Assembly (NCBI RefSeq): GCF_014196125.1
Contig: NZ_JACIDA010000002.1
Coordinates: 372,001-436,000, forward strand
Length of the DNA stretch: 64,000 nt
Direction of reading: 5' to 3'
From: Brevundimonas mediterranea
GTDB lineage: Bacteria; Pseudomonadota; Alphaproteobacteria; Caulobacterales; Caulobacteraceae
Positions 8,649 through 15,788 of this stretch are shown piece after piece. Position 1 is the first letter of the stretch. The number at the start of each line of letters is the position of its first letter. The translations under genes and the position numbers were made by a program. The notes beneath the pieces were generated by a model. It saw only the letters and a program-made list of their open reading frames with translations. It did no database searches and had not been told where the DNA came from.

Positions 8649-10196
8649 ATGCCGTCTATGCGTCGCCTTGCGCTTGCCGCGGCGGGGGCCTTGGCCCTGT
8701 CGGCCGCTACCTTCCCCGCCGAGACCCAAGCCGCCCCCTTGCCGTCAGGATCGCCGCCACAGAACGCAGCCCCGCCCCCAGCTCAACTCCCGGCCGCCAG
8801 AGACTGGGGGAAAACCCTGCGCGAGGATGCGACGGCGATTCACGACGCCATCGCGTCCAGCCATCCCGGCATGGTCAACCCCGACGACCCACAGTTCGCG
8901 CGCCTGAACGAGGCGCAATACGCCCTGGCTCTGACCCGCGCCGACGCCGCCGACAGTTTCGCCGACTACTTCTACGCCCTGCAGCACTATGTGGCGGCGT
9001 TCAATGACGGCCATCTCGGGTTCGGCGTCTACGGATCGACGCCCGACCAGGTGAAGACCTGGCCTGGCTTTATCGCGCGGGACGACGGGGCCCGAGGCCT
9101 TGTGGTGACGTTTGCAGAGCCGTGGGCCGGCGTGCCTGCGGGCGCCAAAATCGCGTCATGCGACGGTCGCGACGCCTTCCAGGTCGGAAATGATCGGATC
9201 GGCGCCCGTTTCGGGCGGTGGGAACTGGCGTCCCAGCGCGTCCTTTCCGACGGAATGGTCATGCTCGATACGGGCGATCCGTACGTCGAACCCATCAAAA
9301 ACTGCGTCTTCGAAACCCCCGCCGGCGCCCGCGCAGTCGACCTGGACTGGCGACCGGCCGGACCCGACTTCTATTCCCGCTACGATGTCTTTCCAGACCC
9401 CAAGCGAGGTGCGATCGGGATGCGCCGCCTGGACGACGGTCGCTACTGGATCACGCTTCCGACCTTCAACGGCAACCCGGAAAGTGAAGACGGGCGCGGT
9501 CTGGCCGGCTTGATCACGCAGATCGCAGCACAGGCCGACGCCCTGCGTTCCGCCCCGGCGATTGTCTTCGACCTTCGCGGCAATGGCGGCGGATCATCGC
9601 TGTGGTCGGATCAGATCGCAGAAAACCTGTGGGGGCCGGGCGCGTTTCAGCACGCGCCCGAACCTCCAATGACAGTCGTTTGGCGCGCCTCCGAAGACAA
9701 TCTGCAAGCCATGCGCGCGAATCTGGAAAAGCGCGACGCGAATGGAAACCTCTCAAGCGAAGCCAGGGCCTGGTATCAGAACTCCATCGCCGGGTTGGAG
9801 CAGGCGCTGGCGAGAGGCGATGATCGCTGGGTCATACAGCCCAATCTCGATGGCGGCTCGGCGACCGCCCCCGAGGCCTTGGCCTTTCAGCCGCCGGAAG
9901 GGACCGTGTTCGTGCTGACGGACGAGACCTGCATTTCGGCCTGTCTCGACGCCGTGGACCTGTGGGTTCGTCTCGGCGCAAAGCCCATCGGACGCGAGAC
10001 CGGAGCCGATACCGTCTATATGGAAGTGCGATCCGTCAGGGTCCCCAGCGGCCTCGGCGCCATGTCCCTGCCGATGAAATTCTATATCGGCCGGGAGCGG
10101 GGACATAATCAGCCCGTGACGCCCCTCCATCGCTTTGACGGAGACATGAACGACACGGCGGCGCTTGAGGCCTGGGTGACGACGCTTCCACACTAG
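8649..10196 (+). CDS. S41-like (C-terminal processing protease family) exported protein
   Basis: This 515-aa protein has a Sec signal peptide (RRLALAAAGALALSAATFPAE), an N-terminal helical region with a ConserveD-looking AFNDGHLGFG, and a C-terminal tail-protease-like fold: APAIVFDLRGNGGGSS near residue 312, then VFVLTDETCISACLDAVDLW near residue 425 where S41 enzymes place the nucleophilic serine. A catalytic lysine cannot be assigned with confidence, so activity is unproven. A GGGGGA ribosome site precedes the ATG. It stands alone on the plus strand between genes of the opposite strand and may have been inserted there. Confidence 0.72.
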   Translation: MPSMRRLALAAAGALALSAATFPAETQAAPLPSGSPPQNAAPPPAQLPAARDWGKTLREDATAIHDAIASSHPGMVNPDDPQFARLNEAQYALALTRADAADSFADYFYALQHYVAAFNDGHLGFGVYGSTPDQVKTWPGFIARDDGARGLVVTFAEPWAGVPAGAKIASCDGRDAFQVGNDRIGARFGRWELASQRVLSDGMVMLDTGDPYVEPIKNCVFETPAGARAVDLDWRPAGPDFYSRYDVFPDPKRGAIGMRRLDDGRYWITLPTFNGNPESEDGRGLAGLITQIAAQADALRSAPAIVFDLRGNGGGSSLWSDQIAENLWGPGAFQHAPEPPMTVVWRASEDNLQAMRANLEKRDANGNLSSEARAWYQNSIAGLEQALARGDDRWVIQPNLDGGSATAPEALAFQPPEGTVFVLTDETCISACLDAVDLWVRLGAKPIGRETGADTVYMEVRSVRVPSGLGAMSLPMKFYIGRERGHNQPVTPLHRFDGDMNDTAALEAWVTTLPH

Positions 10197-10213
10197 GGGG
10201 GGCGGTGCAGCCC

Positions 10214-10786
10214 CTACCGCGTCGCCCCCGGCTTCCACTTCACGTCATTGGCCCCGTTTGCATTCGCCCGGCGCCCCGCCACGAACAGATGGTCCGACAG
10301 CCGGTTCAGATAGCGCACCGCCGCGCCGTTGACCGCCTCGCCCGCCTCGACCAGCCGCACGGCCTCGCGCTCGGCGCGGCGGCACACCGTCCGGGCTACG
10401 TGCAGATGGGCCGACAGGGGCGAGCCGCCGGGCAGGATGAAACTGTCCAGCGGCTTCAGGCTTTCGTTCATCCAGTCGATTTCCTGCTCCAGCCGCTCGA
10501 CCTGGCTGTCCAGGATGCGCAGCGCCTCCCAGGCCGGGGGCGGGTCCAGCGGCGTCGCCAGATCGGCGCCCAGGTCGAACAGTTCGTTCTGGATCCGGGC
10601 CAGCATGGCGTCGATCCGGTCGTTCTGGCCGCTGTTCAGCCGGGCCACGCCCAGGACGGCGTTCAGTTCGTCCACCGCGCCGTAAGCCTCGACCCGGGGA
10701 TTGGTCTTGGACACCGGCGCGCCCGAGGCCAGCCGCGTCTGACCGTCGTCGCCGGTGCGGGTGTAGATCTTGTTCAGCGTCACCAT
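10214..10786 (-). CDS. Cob(I)alamin adenosyltransferase, PduO type
   Basis: The 190-aa enzyme transfers the adenosyl group of ATP to cob(I)alamin to make adenosylcobalamin. The PduO-type motifs are present: the N-terminal IYTRTGDDGQTRLASG, GAVDELNAVLG, QNELFDLGADLATP, and the signature FILPGGSPLSAHLHVARTVC with RAERE, then YLNRLSDHLFVAGR. I took the ATG at 10786 (MVTLNKIYTRTGD). It lies 2 bases after the stop of the HIG1-type gene, and together with etfBA further downstream it resembles a linkage common in alphaproteobacteria, here interrupted. Confidence 0.93.
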   Translation of the reverse strand: MVTLNKIYTRTGDDGQTRLASGAPVSKTNPRVEAYGAVDELNAVLGVARLNSGQNDRIDAMLARIQNELFDLGADLATPLDPPPAWEALRILDSQVERLEQEIDWMNESLKPLDSFILPGGSPLSAHLHVARTVCRRAEREAVRLVEAGEAVNGAAVRYLNRLSDHLFVAGRRANANGANDVKWKPGATR

Positions 10787-10788
10787 GA

Positions 10789-10992
10789 TCAGGCCCCCTG
10801 CGTCGCCTTCCACACCATGCCGCCGACCAGGATCAGCACGGCCACGGCCTGAAGCCCGACCCGCCAGCGCATCAGTTTGTTGGAATGGCTCCGGGCGTAA
10901 TCCCCGCCCCGGAACAGCGAATAGAGGCCCAGGCCCAGCGTCACCGTGACGGCGAGGATGGCGGCGATGACCAGGATGTCGAACATCTGCAT
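10789..10992 (-). CDS. HIG1-domain / twin transmembrane protein
   Basis: This 67-aa protein has two transmembrane helices (about residues 4-26 and 47-62) with a positively charged loop RGGDYARSHSNKLMRWRVGL, the pattern of the HIG1 family. In eukaryotes and some alphaproteobacteria such proteins associate with respiratory supercomplexes; a similar inner-membrane role here is inference. It precedes the cobalamin adenosyltransferase by 2 bases, an arrangement common in alphaproteobacteria. Confidence 0.85.
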   Translation of the reverse strand: MQMFDILVIAAILAVTVTLGLGLYSLFRGGDYARSHSNKLMRWRVGLQAVAVLILVGGMVWKATQGA

Positions 10993-11139
10993 GGCCCTGT
11001 TCTAGTCCCCGCGCGCGGCGGACGCCAGCGACCGAGCCTGTCCTGATCCCGCCGGAGCCAGGGATGGATTCGCCGACCCCTGCTTTTTCTGCGCGACAGC
11101 TAAGCCATTAGTCACGATTGGCGTTGCAATCTGCGCGGC

Positions 11140-12294
11140 ATGACTGATCGCGCCGTCCGCAACCTCGAACACCTCCGGGGCTCCGCCTCCACCGCCCGCG
11201 TGCTGAACCTTCTGCGGGTGTGGGAGGAAAACGGCGAAAGCCGATCGGACGGCGCCGTGCGTAATCCCGACTGGGCCGCGCGACCGGTGTTTCGCACCCA
11301 CGCCCTGAACCGGTCCCTGATCATCAAGCACCGGCTGCGGCGCAACGAGACCGATCTCTTCACCGGCCGACGCCAGGTCGCCACCAAGGTGGTCATCCCC
11401 ATCGACGACGAGGATCTGAAGACCGGGGGGCGCTATGTCTTCGTCAATCAGATCGGCTTCGAGCGGATGATGATCGAGGCCTTCGGCGTGGCTCCCACCC
11501 ACCCGGATATCGAGACCCTGCGCCTGATCGACAAGCTGCCGTCCCTGGACCCCTTCCTGCTGCGCGAGCAGCTGCGGCGCGGCGGACTGGATCCGGCCCC
11601 CTGCTATTTCTCCATCAGCGACGGCGACCTGCAGCGGATGGTGGCCTTCGTCCATAGCGAGGTCGAGCCCCTGGTCACCCTCAGCCTGGGGGCCGACACC
11701 TTCGCGGTGGCCTCGGACTCGGCGGCGCGGATGGCGGCCAAGATCCTGTCCAACACGCCCGGCGACCAGCTGGAGGCCCTGCGTCTGACCCTGCGTCTGG
11801 CGCCGGAGCAGTATCAGGAGGGGGTCTTCTGCTGGAAGGGCTTCCTCTATTACAAATGGACCCTGTCCACCCTGCTGGGCGAGGTCGCCGCCGTGGCCGA
11901 GGCCGTGCGCACCATCAAGCCGAGCGGCAGGATCGACCGTCCCGCCCGCGAATATCTGGACCGCAGCCGCGCGGTCCTGCGCGGCCGCATCATCCGCACC
12001 TGCGACGAGGTCAGCCGCACCCTCAGCATCTATGACGACGCCTACGCCCGCCTGACCCAGGAGGGCCGGCCGACCGCCTTCCGCGACTTCCTGCTGGACG
12101 CCCCCTCGATGTTCGCCAAGCTGGGCGACCAGCTGGGCGCGGTCCAGCATATCGTCAGCTACTGGCGTTTCCGCTTCGGCCCGGCCGCCCATCCGGCCAA
12201 TGTCGAGGAGCTGATGGACATCTTCATGGACTTCGAGACCGGGCTGCTGGGCCGCGGCGAGAGCCCCGACGACATCGGCGTGATGGCCGCCTAG
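11140..12294 (+). CDS. Conserved-looking hypothetical protein, 384 aa
   Basis: I do not recognise this protein. It has no signal peptide or membrane segment, so it should be cytosolic. It reads as a well-behaved globular protein with good codon use: an early segment FRTHALNRSLIIKHRLRRNE, a beta-rich part (ATKVVIPIDDEDLKTGGRYVFVNQ), and long helices in the second half (ALRLTLRLAPEQYQEGVF, and RSRAVLRGRIIRTCDEVSRT). The tail VEELMDIFMDFETGLLGRGE is acidic. It converges on the terminase gene with a 10-bp gap. No neighbour suggests a role. Confidence 0.75.
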   Translation: MTDRAVRNLEHLRGSASTARVLNLLRVWEENGESRSDGAVRNPDWAARPVFRTHALNRSLIIKHRLRRNETDLFTGRRQVATKVVIPIDDEDLKTGGRYVFVNQIGFERMMIEAFGVAPTHPDIETLRLIDKLPSLDPFLLREQLRRGGLDPAPCYFSISDGDLQRMVAFVHSEVEPLVTLSLGADTFAVASDSAARMAAKILSNTPGDQLEALRLTLRLAPEQYQEGVFCWKGFLYYKWTLSTLLGEVAAVAEAVRTIKPSGRIDRPAREYLDRSRAVLRGRIIRTCDEVSRTLSIYDDAYARLTQEGRPTAFRDFLLDAPSMFAKLGDQLGAVQHIVSYWRFRFGPAAHPANVEELMDIFMDFETGLLGRGESPDDIGVMAA

Positions 12295-12304
12295 TGGGGG
12301 CGGC

Positions 12305-14404
12305 CTAGAGCGCCCGCACCCGCGGCCCCTCGCCCCGGCCGTCCAGCATCAGGTCGGTGACGGCCCAGACCAGGGCGTCGGCCCGGTCCCAGTGCCCCGC
12401 CGCCTCGCCCTCTTCCTCGGCGCCCAGCTCCATCAGCTCCTCCTCCAGCGCCGCGAACGCCCCCGCATGCCGCACCCGCCCCTGTTCATACAGGGCCGCC
12501 ACCGGCTCGGCCCGCGCCGCCTTGCCGCGCGAGGCCCGCACCGCCGTAAAGCCGATGTTCTCCCCGTCGGCCCCGCACCCGGCCGCCTTCAGCACCGCCT
12601 CGACCATGTCCCCGCCCTGGTTGACCTCGCCGACGATGCATCGGGCGCCGAACAGCCGCGCCGTCTCCATCGCCCGCTCGGCCCATTTCTGCGGCGACAG
12701 CCCCCGCATCGAGCGGTCGGCCAGCACCCAGGCCGTCTCCCCGCGCCGCCCCACCGCCACGATGCCGCAGGCGTCCCCGCCGCGCGAACAGGTCGGGTCC
12801 AGCCCCACCACCACCCGCTCATAGACCGGCCGCCCCTCCACCGAGACCGGAGCCGCCCCCCGCGCCGCCGCCATCATCTCGGCGGTGAACAGCCCGCCCT
12901 CGGGCTCGACCACCTGGCCCTCCAGCTCCTGCGCCGCCCGCCGCGTCCCGCCGTACAGCCGCTCCAGCCCCTCCAGAAACCCCGGCGCCAGATGATCCCC
13001 ATTGTCCCGCGTCGTCGCATGGGTGAGCGCACATAATTCCTCGGCGCGGAGCGCCTTGAGCGCCCTTGTCGGGCGCGGCGTCGTCGTAACCACCAGCCGG
13101 GGGCTATCGCTCGGCTCGCGGAGCCTCGCTCCTTGAGCCCCCACGCCCCCGTTTTGCGCCGCGCTTGGATCGACGGCTGGGGAGTCCGGGTCTGGCAACC
13201 TCAACCTCAGCCCCATCCGCAGCAGGGCCAGCGTCTCCCCGCCGTTGCGCCAGGCGCAGAATTCGTCGGCCCAGGCGGCGGCGAACTGGGGGCCGCGCAG
13301 GCTGTCGGGGTCTTCGGCCGAGAAGACGAAGGCCTCGGCCCCGTTCGGAAACACCAGCCGCCGCCGCGACGGCTGATACTCCGGCCCCCGCCACTCCACC
13401 TCGCCATCCCCACCGACATCCGTCCAGCGCGGCAGGCTCATCACCCCCGACGGCCCGGCGATCATCACCTCGCGCACATCGTGCAAGGTCGGCCCGATCA
13501 GCGCCAGCCGCCCGCCCGGCCCCAGCCGCTCGGCCATGTCCGCGATCCACGACGCCCCCGCCAGAGTCTTGCCCGCCCCCCGCCCGCCCAGAAACAACCA
13601 GGTCGACCACGCCCCCTCCGGCGGCCTCTGCGCCTCCCGCAACACCAGCCCGCCATTGCCCTGACCGTCCCCGTCGCCGCCTTCAAGCAAACCGGGGGTC
13701 TGGGGGCTCATGTAGCCCGAAGGGCGGTAGCCCCCAGGCATAGTGGGGGTCTGGGGGCTCAAGTAGCCCGCAGGGCGGTAGCCCCCAGGAATAGAAGCGC
13801 CCGCCCTTACCCGCTCCCGGTCGAACACGCGCTCGACCTGTTCTTTCGCCATGAGGATCCGTCCCATCACGGCGAACCGACCCTCCCCGGCCGCCCGCTG
13901 GATCAATCGCCAGAAGGCGGCCCGCGTCCCCTCGGGATCGGCGGGATCGACGGTCACGCCCCAGGTCGCCCCCTCCGGATCAGGCGACCCGTTCCCCAGG
14001 AGAGGTTCGCCCTCGGCCAGCGCCCTCTGCCGCTTCTGAAGGCCCAGCTTCCCCGCCATGCTCGCCACGTTCGAGGCCCGGACCGGAAACCGCGCCTCGA
14101 TATCCCTATAGGTCGCCCCCCGGTCCACCAGGGCGAAGACCTCGCGCCATTGTCCCGCCGTCAGCTTGCTGTTGGGATGGCGCCAGTCGTCCGGCCGCTC
14201 GAGGACCGGGATCGACCGCCGCGCCGGATGATCGGCCGGCAGGTCGCCGATCCGCATCCCCAGCCGTTTGGCGTTCGCCCTCCAGGTGTCGGGCGACACC
14301 CCCGCCTCGGCCCGCAGCGCCTTCGCCGTCTCGCCCCCATGCCACCGCCCGAACAAGACCCGCCAGGCCGCGTCATCCATCCGACTGTTGAAATGCTTCC
14401 CCAT
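12305..14404 (-). CDS. GTA-type terminase large subunit with N-terminal small-terminase-like region
   Basis: This 699-aa protein should package DNA into phage-like heads. The first 110 residues hold two similar helical modules (AAWRVLFGRWHGGETAKALR and AGQWREVFALVDRGATYRDI), each ending in a K/R-LG pattern, which look like DNA-recognition repeats of a small terminase. The ATPase part has Walker A (FLGGRGAGKTLAG, near residue 270) and Walker B (FAAAWADEF). The nuclease part has VVVGLDPTCSRGGDACGIVA, IVGEVNQGGDM and DRADALVWAVTDL, with the acidic residues of the RNase H-like fold. It most resembles gene-transfer-agent terminases, but no portal, protease or capsid gene lies beside it. Two linkers are palindromic repeats read in frame (see the repeat entries). 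Confidence 0.88.
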   Translation of the reverse strand: MGKHFNSRMDDAAWRVLFGRWHGGETAKALRAEAGVSPDTWRANAKRLGMRIGDLPADHPARRSIPVLERPDDWRHPNSKLTAGQWREVFALVDRGATYRDIEARFPVRASNVASMAGKLGLQKRQRALAEGEPLLGNGSPDPEGATWGVTVDPADPEGTRAAFWRLIQRAAGEGRFAVMGRILMAKEQVERVFDRERVRAGASIPGGYRPAGYLSPQTPTMPGGYRPSGYMSPQTPGLLEGGDGDGQGNGGLVLREAQRPPEGAWSTWLFLGGRGAGKTLAGASWIADMAERLGPGGRLALIGPTLHDVREVMIAGPSGVMSLPRWTDVGGDGEVEWRGPEYQPSRRRLVFPNGAEAFVFSAEDPDSLRGPQFAAAWADEFCAWRNGGETLALLRMGLRLRLPDPDSPAVDPSAAQNGGVGAQGARLREPSDSPRLVVTTTPRPTRALKALRAEELCALTHATTRDNGDHLAPGFLEGLERLYGGTRRAAQELEGQVVEPEGGLFTAEMMAAARGAAPVSVEGRPVYERVVVGLDPTCSRGGDACGIVAVGRRGETAWVLADRSMRGLSPQKWAERAMETARLFGARCIVGEVNQGGDMVEAVLKAAGCGADGENIGFTAVRASRGKAARAEPVAALYEQGRVRHAGAFAALEEELMELGAEEEGEAAGHWDRADALVWAVTDLMLDGRGEGPRVRAL
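13099..13142. repeat. Palindromic repeat inside the terminase ATPase region
   Basis: A 44-bp palindrome with GGGGGCT and AGCCCCC ends and a GGCTCGCGGAGCC core lies inside the terminase gene (residues about 421-435). Its arms read GCTATCGCTCGG and GCTCCTTGAGCC, that is, CTCAAGGAGC and CGATAGC on the coding strand, the same signature as the intergenic repeats at 4.7 and 31.7 kb. It falls between ALLRMGLRL and the conserved LVVTTTPRPT strand. Confidence 0.8.
13702..13786. repeat. Two palindromic repeats in the terminase linker, 51-bp period
   Basis: Copies at 13702-13735 and 13753-13786 are nearly identical 34-bp palindromes with GGGGGCTCA and GTAGCCCCC ends around a GCCCGAAGGGC or GCCCGCAGGGC core. 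The 51-bp period gives a 17-residue protein repeat (PGGYRPAGYLSPQTPTM, then PGGYRPSGYMSPQTP) at about residues 203-238, between the small-terminase-like region and the ATPase. The frame is kept. Confidence 0.9.
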
Positions 14405-14611
14405 GCGGAGAAGCCTAACCCCGCCCGCACCTCAGGCGCGTCGATTGGCAAAGCCGGACCTCAACCGCCTGATTTCAAAAGGGTTCGCTTTCAGAATTGC
14501 GTGCGTTCAACCCGTCCAGCGCCCGCAATTCCCATCCTTCCGGCGCCCCCGCCACAAGGACCGACCGCGTCGAAAAGGGCCGCCCCGACCCACCGACGCC
14601 CTCCCCCTGTC

Positions 14612-14716
14612 GTCATCCTCGGGCTTGTCCCGAGGATCCATACTCCCGGTCTCAACGACGGCGCACCCTGCGGACACACCGGGCTTATGGATCCTCGGGA
14701 CAAGCCCGAGGATGAC
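14612..14716. repeat. 31-bp perfect inverted repeat, nested palindromes
   Basis: Positions 14612-14642 and 14686-14716 are exact reverse complements, and each arm is itself a palindrome (CCTCGGG-CTTGT-CCCGAGG). Arms of this sequence style are widespread between genes in alphaproteobacteria. The element fills the centre of the 361-bp gap between the terminase start and the next gene; the remainder (14405-14611, 14717-14765) contains the terminase leader and no other signal that I can support. Confidence 0.88.
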
Positions 14717-14765
14717 GGGTCTAGAGAGGCGAGGATGACGAACCTGGGGACCTCGCCCCAAGCCC

Positions 14766-15548
14766 CTACCGACCGCCCGCCTCGTCCGTCTTCACCTCGC
14801 TGGCGTCGCAGCTGTACCGTTCGCAGTATCGGCGTCTCAGTTCTGCGACCGCCGCCTTGGCGGCCTTGGATTCCGGAAAGGCCGATTCAAACCTGTCCAT
14901 ATCCGGCGGCGACACATAGTCGCCGGCCAGCAGGCGACGAAGGTCGCTCTCGCTCGCCAGCCGCGCCAGTTGCAACACCAGGGCCTCGCGCCGCTCGGCG
15001 CGCACCTCGACGAACAGTTCATCGACCCAGGCCTGGACGACCGCGCGCCTGTCGTAATCCAGCCCGTCGAGGAAATCATCCTCTTCCGGCTCCCCGTCCT
15101 CATAGGCGCGATCGACGATCTGGCGCGCAAGCTTCAGCTGGATTTCGGACGGCTCCGGCCCGCTCCACCCGCCTTCATCCGCCTCATCCTCCACGCGGAA
15201 ACGCACTCTGGCCCGCACCTCGCCCGGCATCGGTATGCCGGCGACCCGCCCCAGCCTCAGCTCCCCGCTGGCGACCACCACGCGCGCCGCAGACCCGAAT
15301 CCCAAGCCCTGCGGCCGTTCTTCGACGACCCTGCAGTTGTAGGGATGGCCGTCCGTCTCCTGATAACAGCGAACAATGGCCCAGCCCTGCAGGTCCAACT
15401 GCGCCGCGAACCCCGGCATCAGGTCAGAGGTCACTTCGGGATCGGGCGTCCGCGCCCAGTTGGTGGCGGGCGCCTCCTGCTCCCACAATTTGGGCGTCCC
15501 CGGATCCGGAACCAGAACAGCGAGTGCCAGCAGCGGCGCGACGAACAT
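14766..15548 (-). CDS. Secreted protein with a TonB-C-like domain, function unknown
   Basis: The predicted 260-aa protein begins MFVAPLLALAVLVPDPGTP, a short signal peptide. Residues 40-120 (LMPGFAAQLDLQGWAIVRCY, then NCRVVEERPQGLGFGSAA and ARVRFRVE) have the alternating pattern of the TonB C-terminal/energy-transducer-like domain found in many caulobacterial periplasmic proteins. The second half is acidic and helical, ending with two cysteines (RRYCERYSCDASE). A periplasmic role is inferred. It sits between the terminase and the restriction enzyme with no obvious link to either. Confidence 0.65.
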   Translation of the reverse strand: MFVAPLLALAVLVPDPGTPKLWEQEAPATNWARTPDPEVTSDLMPGFAAQLDLQGWAIVRCYQETDGHPYNCRVVEERPQGLGFGSAARVVVASGELRLGRVAGIPMPGEVRARVRFRVEDEADEGGWSGPEPSEIQLKLARQIVDRAYEDGEPEEDDFLDGLDYDRRAVVQAWVDELFVEVRAERREALVLQLARLASESDLRRLLAGDYVSPPDMDRFESAFPESKAAKAAVAELRRRYCERYSCDASEVKTDEAGGR

Positions 15549-15644
15549 GACGACCCCTCATCCCCCAAACTCCGCAGCACTCACCACAACGCGAGGATAT
15601 TGTCGATCCAAGCCCCTTGGTTTCGTCATCGCTCAGCTTGCTCG

Positions 15645-15689
15645 GCTTCCCCATCCGGAAAAGCCTAACCCCGCCCCACCTCAGGCGCG
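15645..15689. repeat. Second copy of the terminase leader sequence
   Basis: This 45-bp stretch matches 14395-14440, the leader and first codons of the terminase, with only a few differences, one of them a 1-bp gap. Both contain, on the minus strand, GGGTTAGGCTTCTCCGC or GGGTTAGGCTTTTCCGG followed by ATGGGGAAG. The short frame that would start here (MGKPSKLSDDE) runs on for about 76 codons but overlaps the start of the adjacent gene out of frame, so I do not call it a gene. Confidence 0.7.
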
Positions 15690-15788
15690 CAAATCGCGTA
15701 ACCGGAAGGCTAAGGTTCTGTTCAACAGAGGTTATGTTCTCGGAATTAGGAGATTCGGAACCCGGCTGCGCACCTATTACGCCTTGCG

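Noticed and set aside
13133..15550. Long open frame on the plus strand (about 800 codons) opposite the terminase and the next gene
   Set aside because: It is very rich in Arg, Pro and His, crosses two real genes, an intergenic inverted repeat and a start codon, and shows no domain. Such antisense frames are expected at this GC content.
15424..15654. 76-codon frame starting MGKPSKLSDDE from the duplicated leader
   Set aside because: Beyond about 30 residues it is out-of-frame with the real start of the secreted protein gene and reads as its shadow; no homology is evident.
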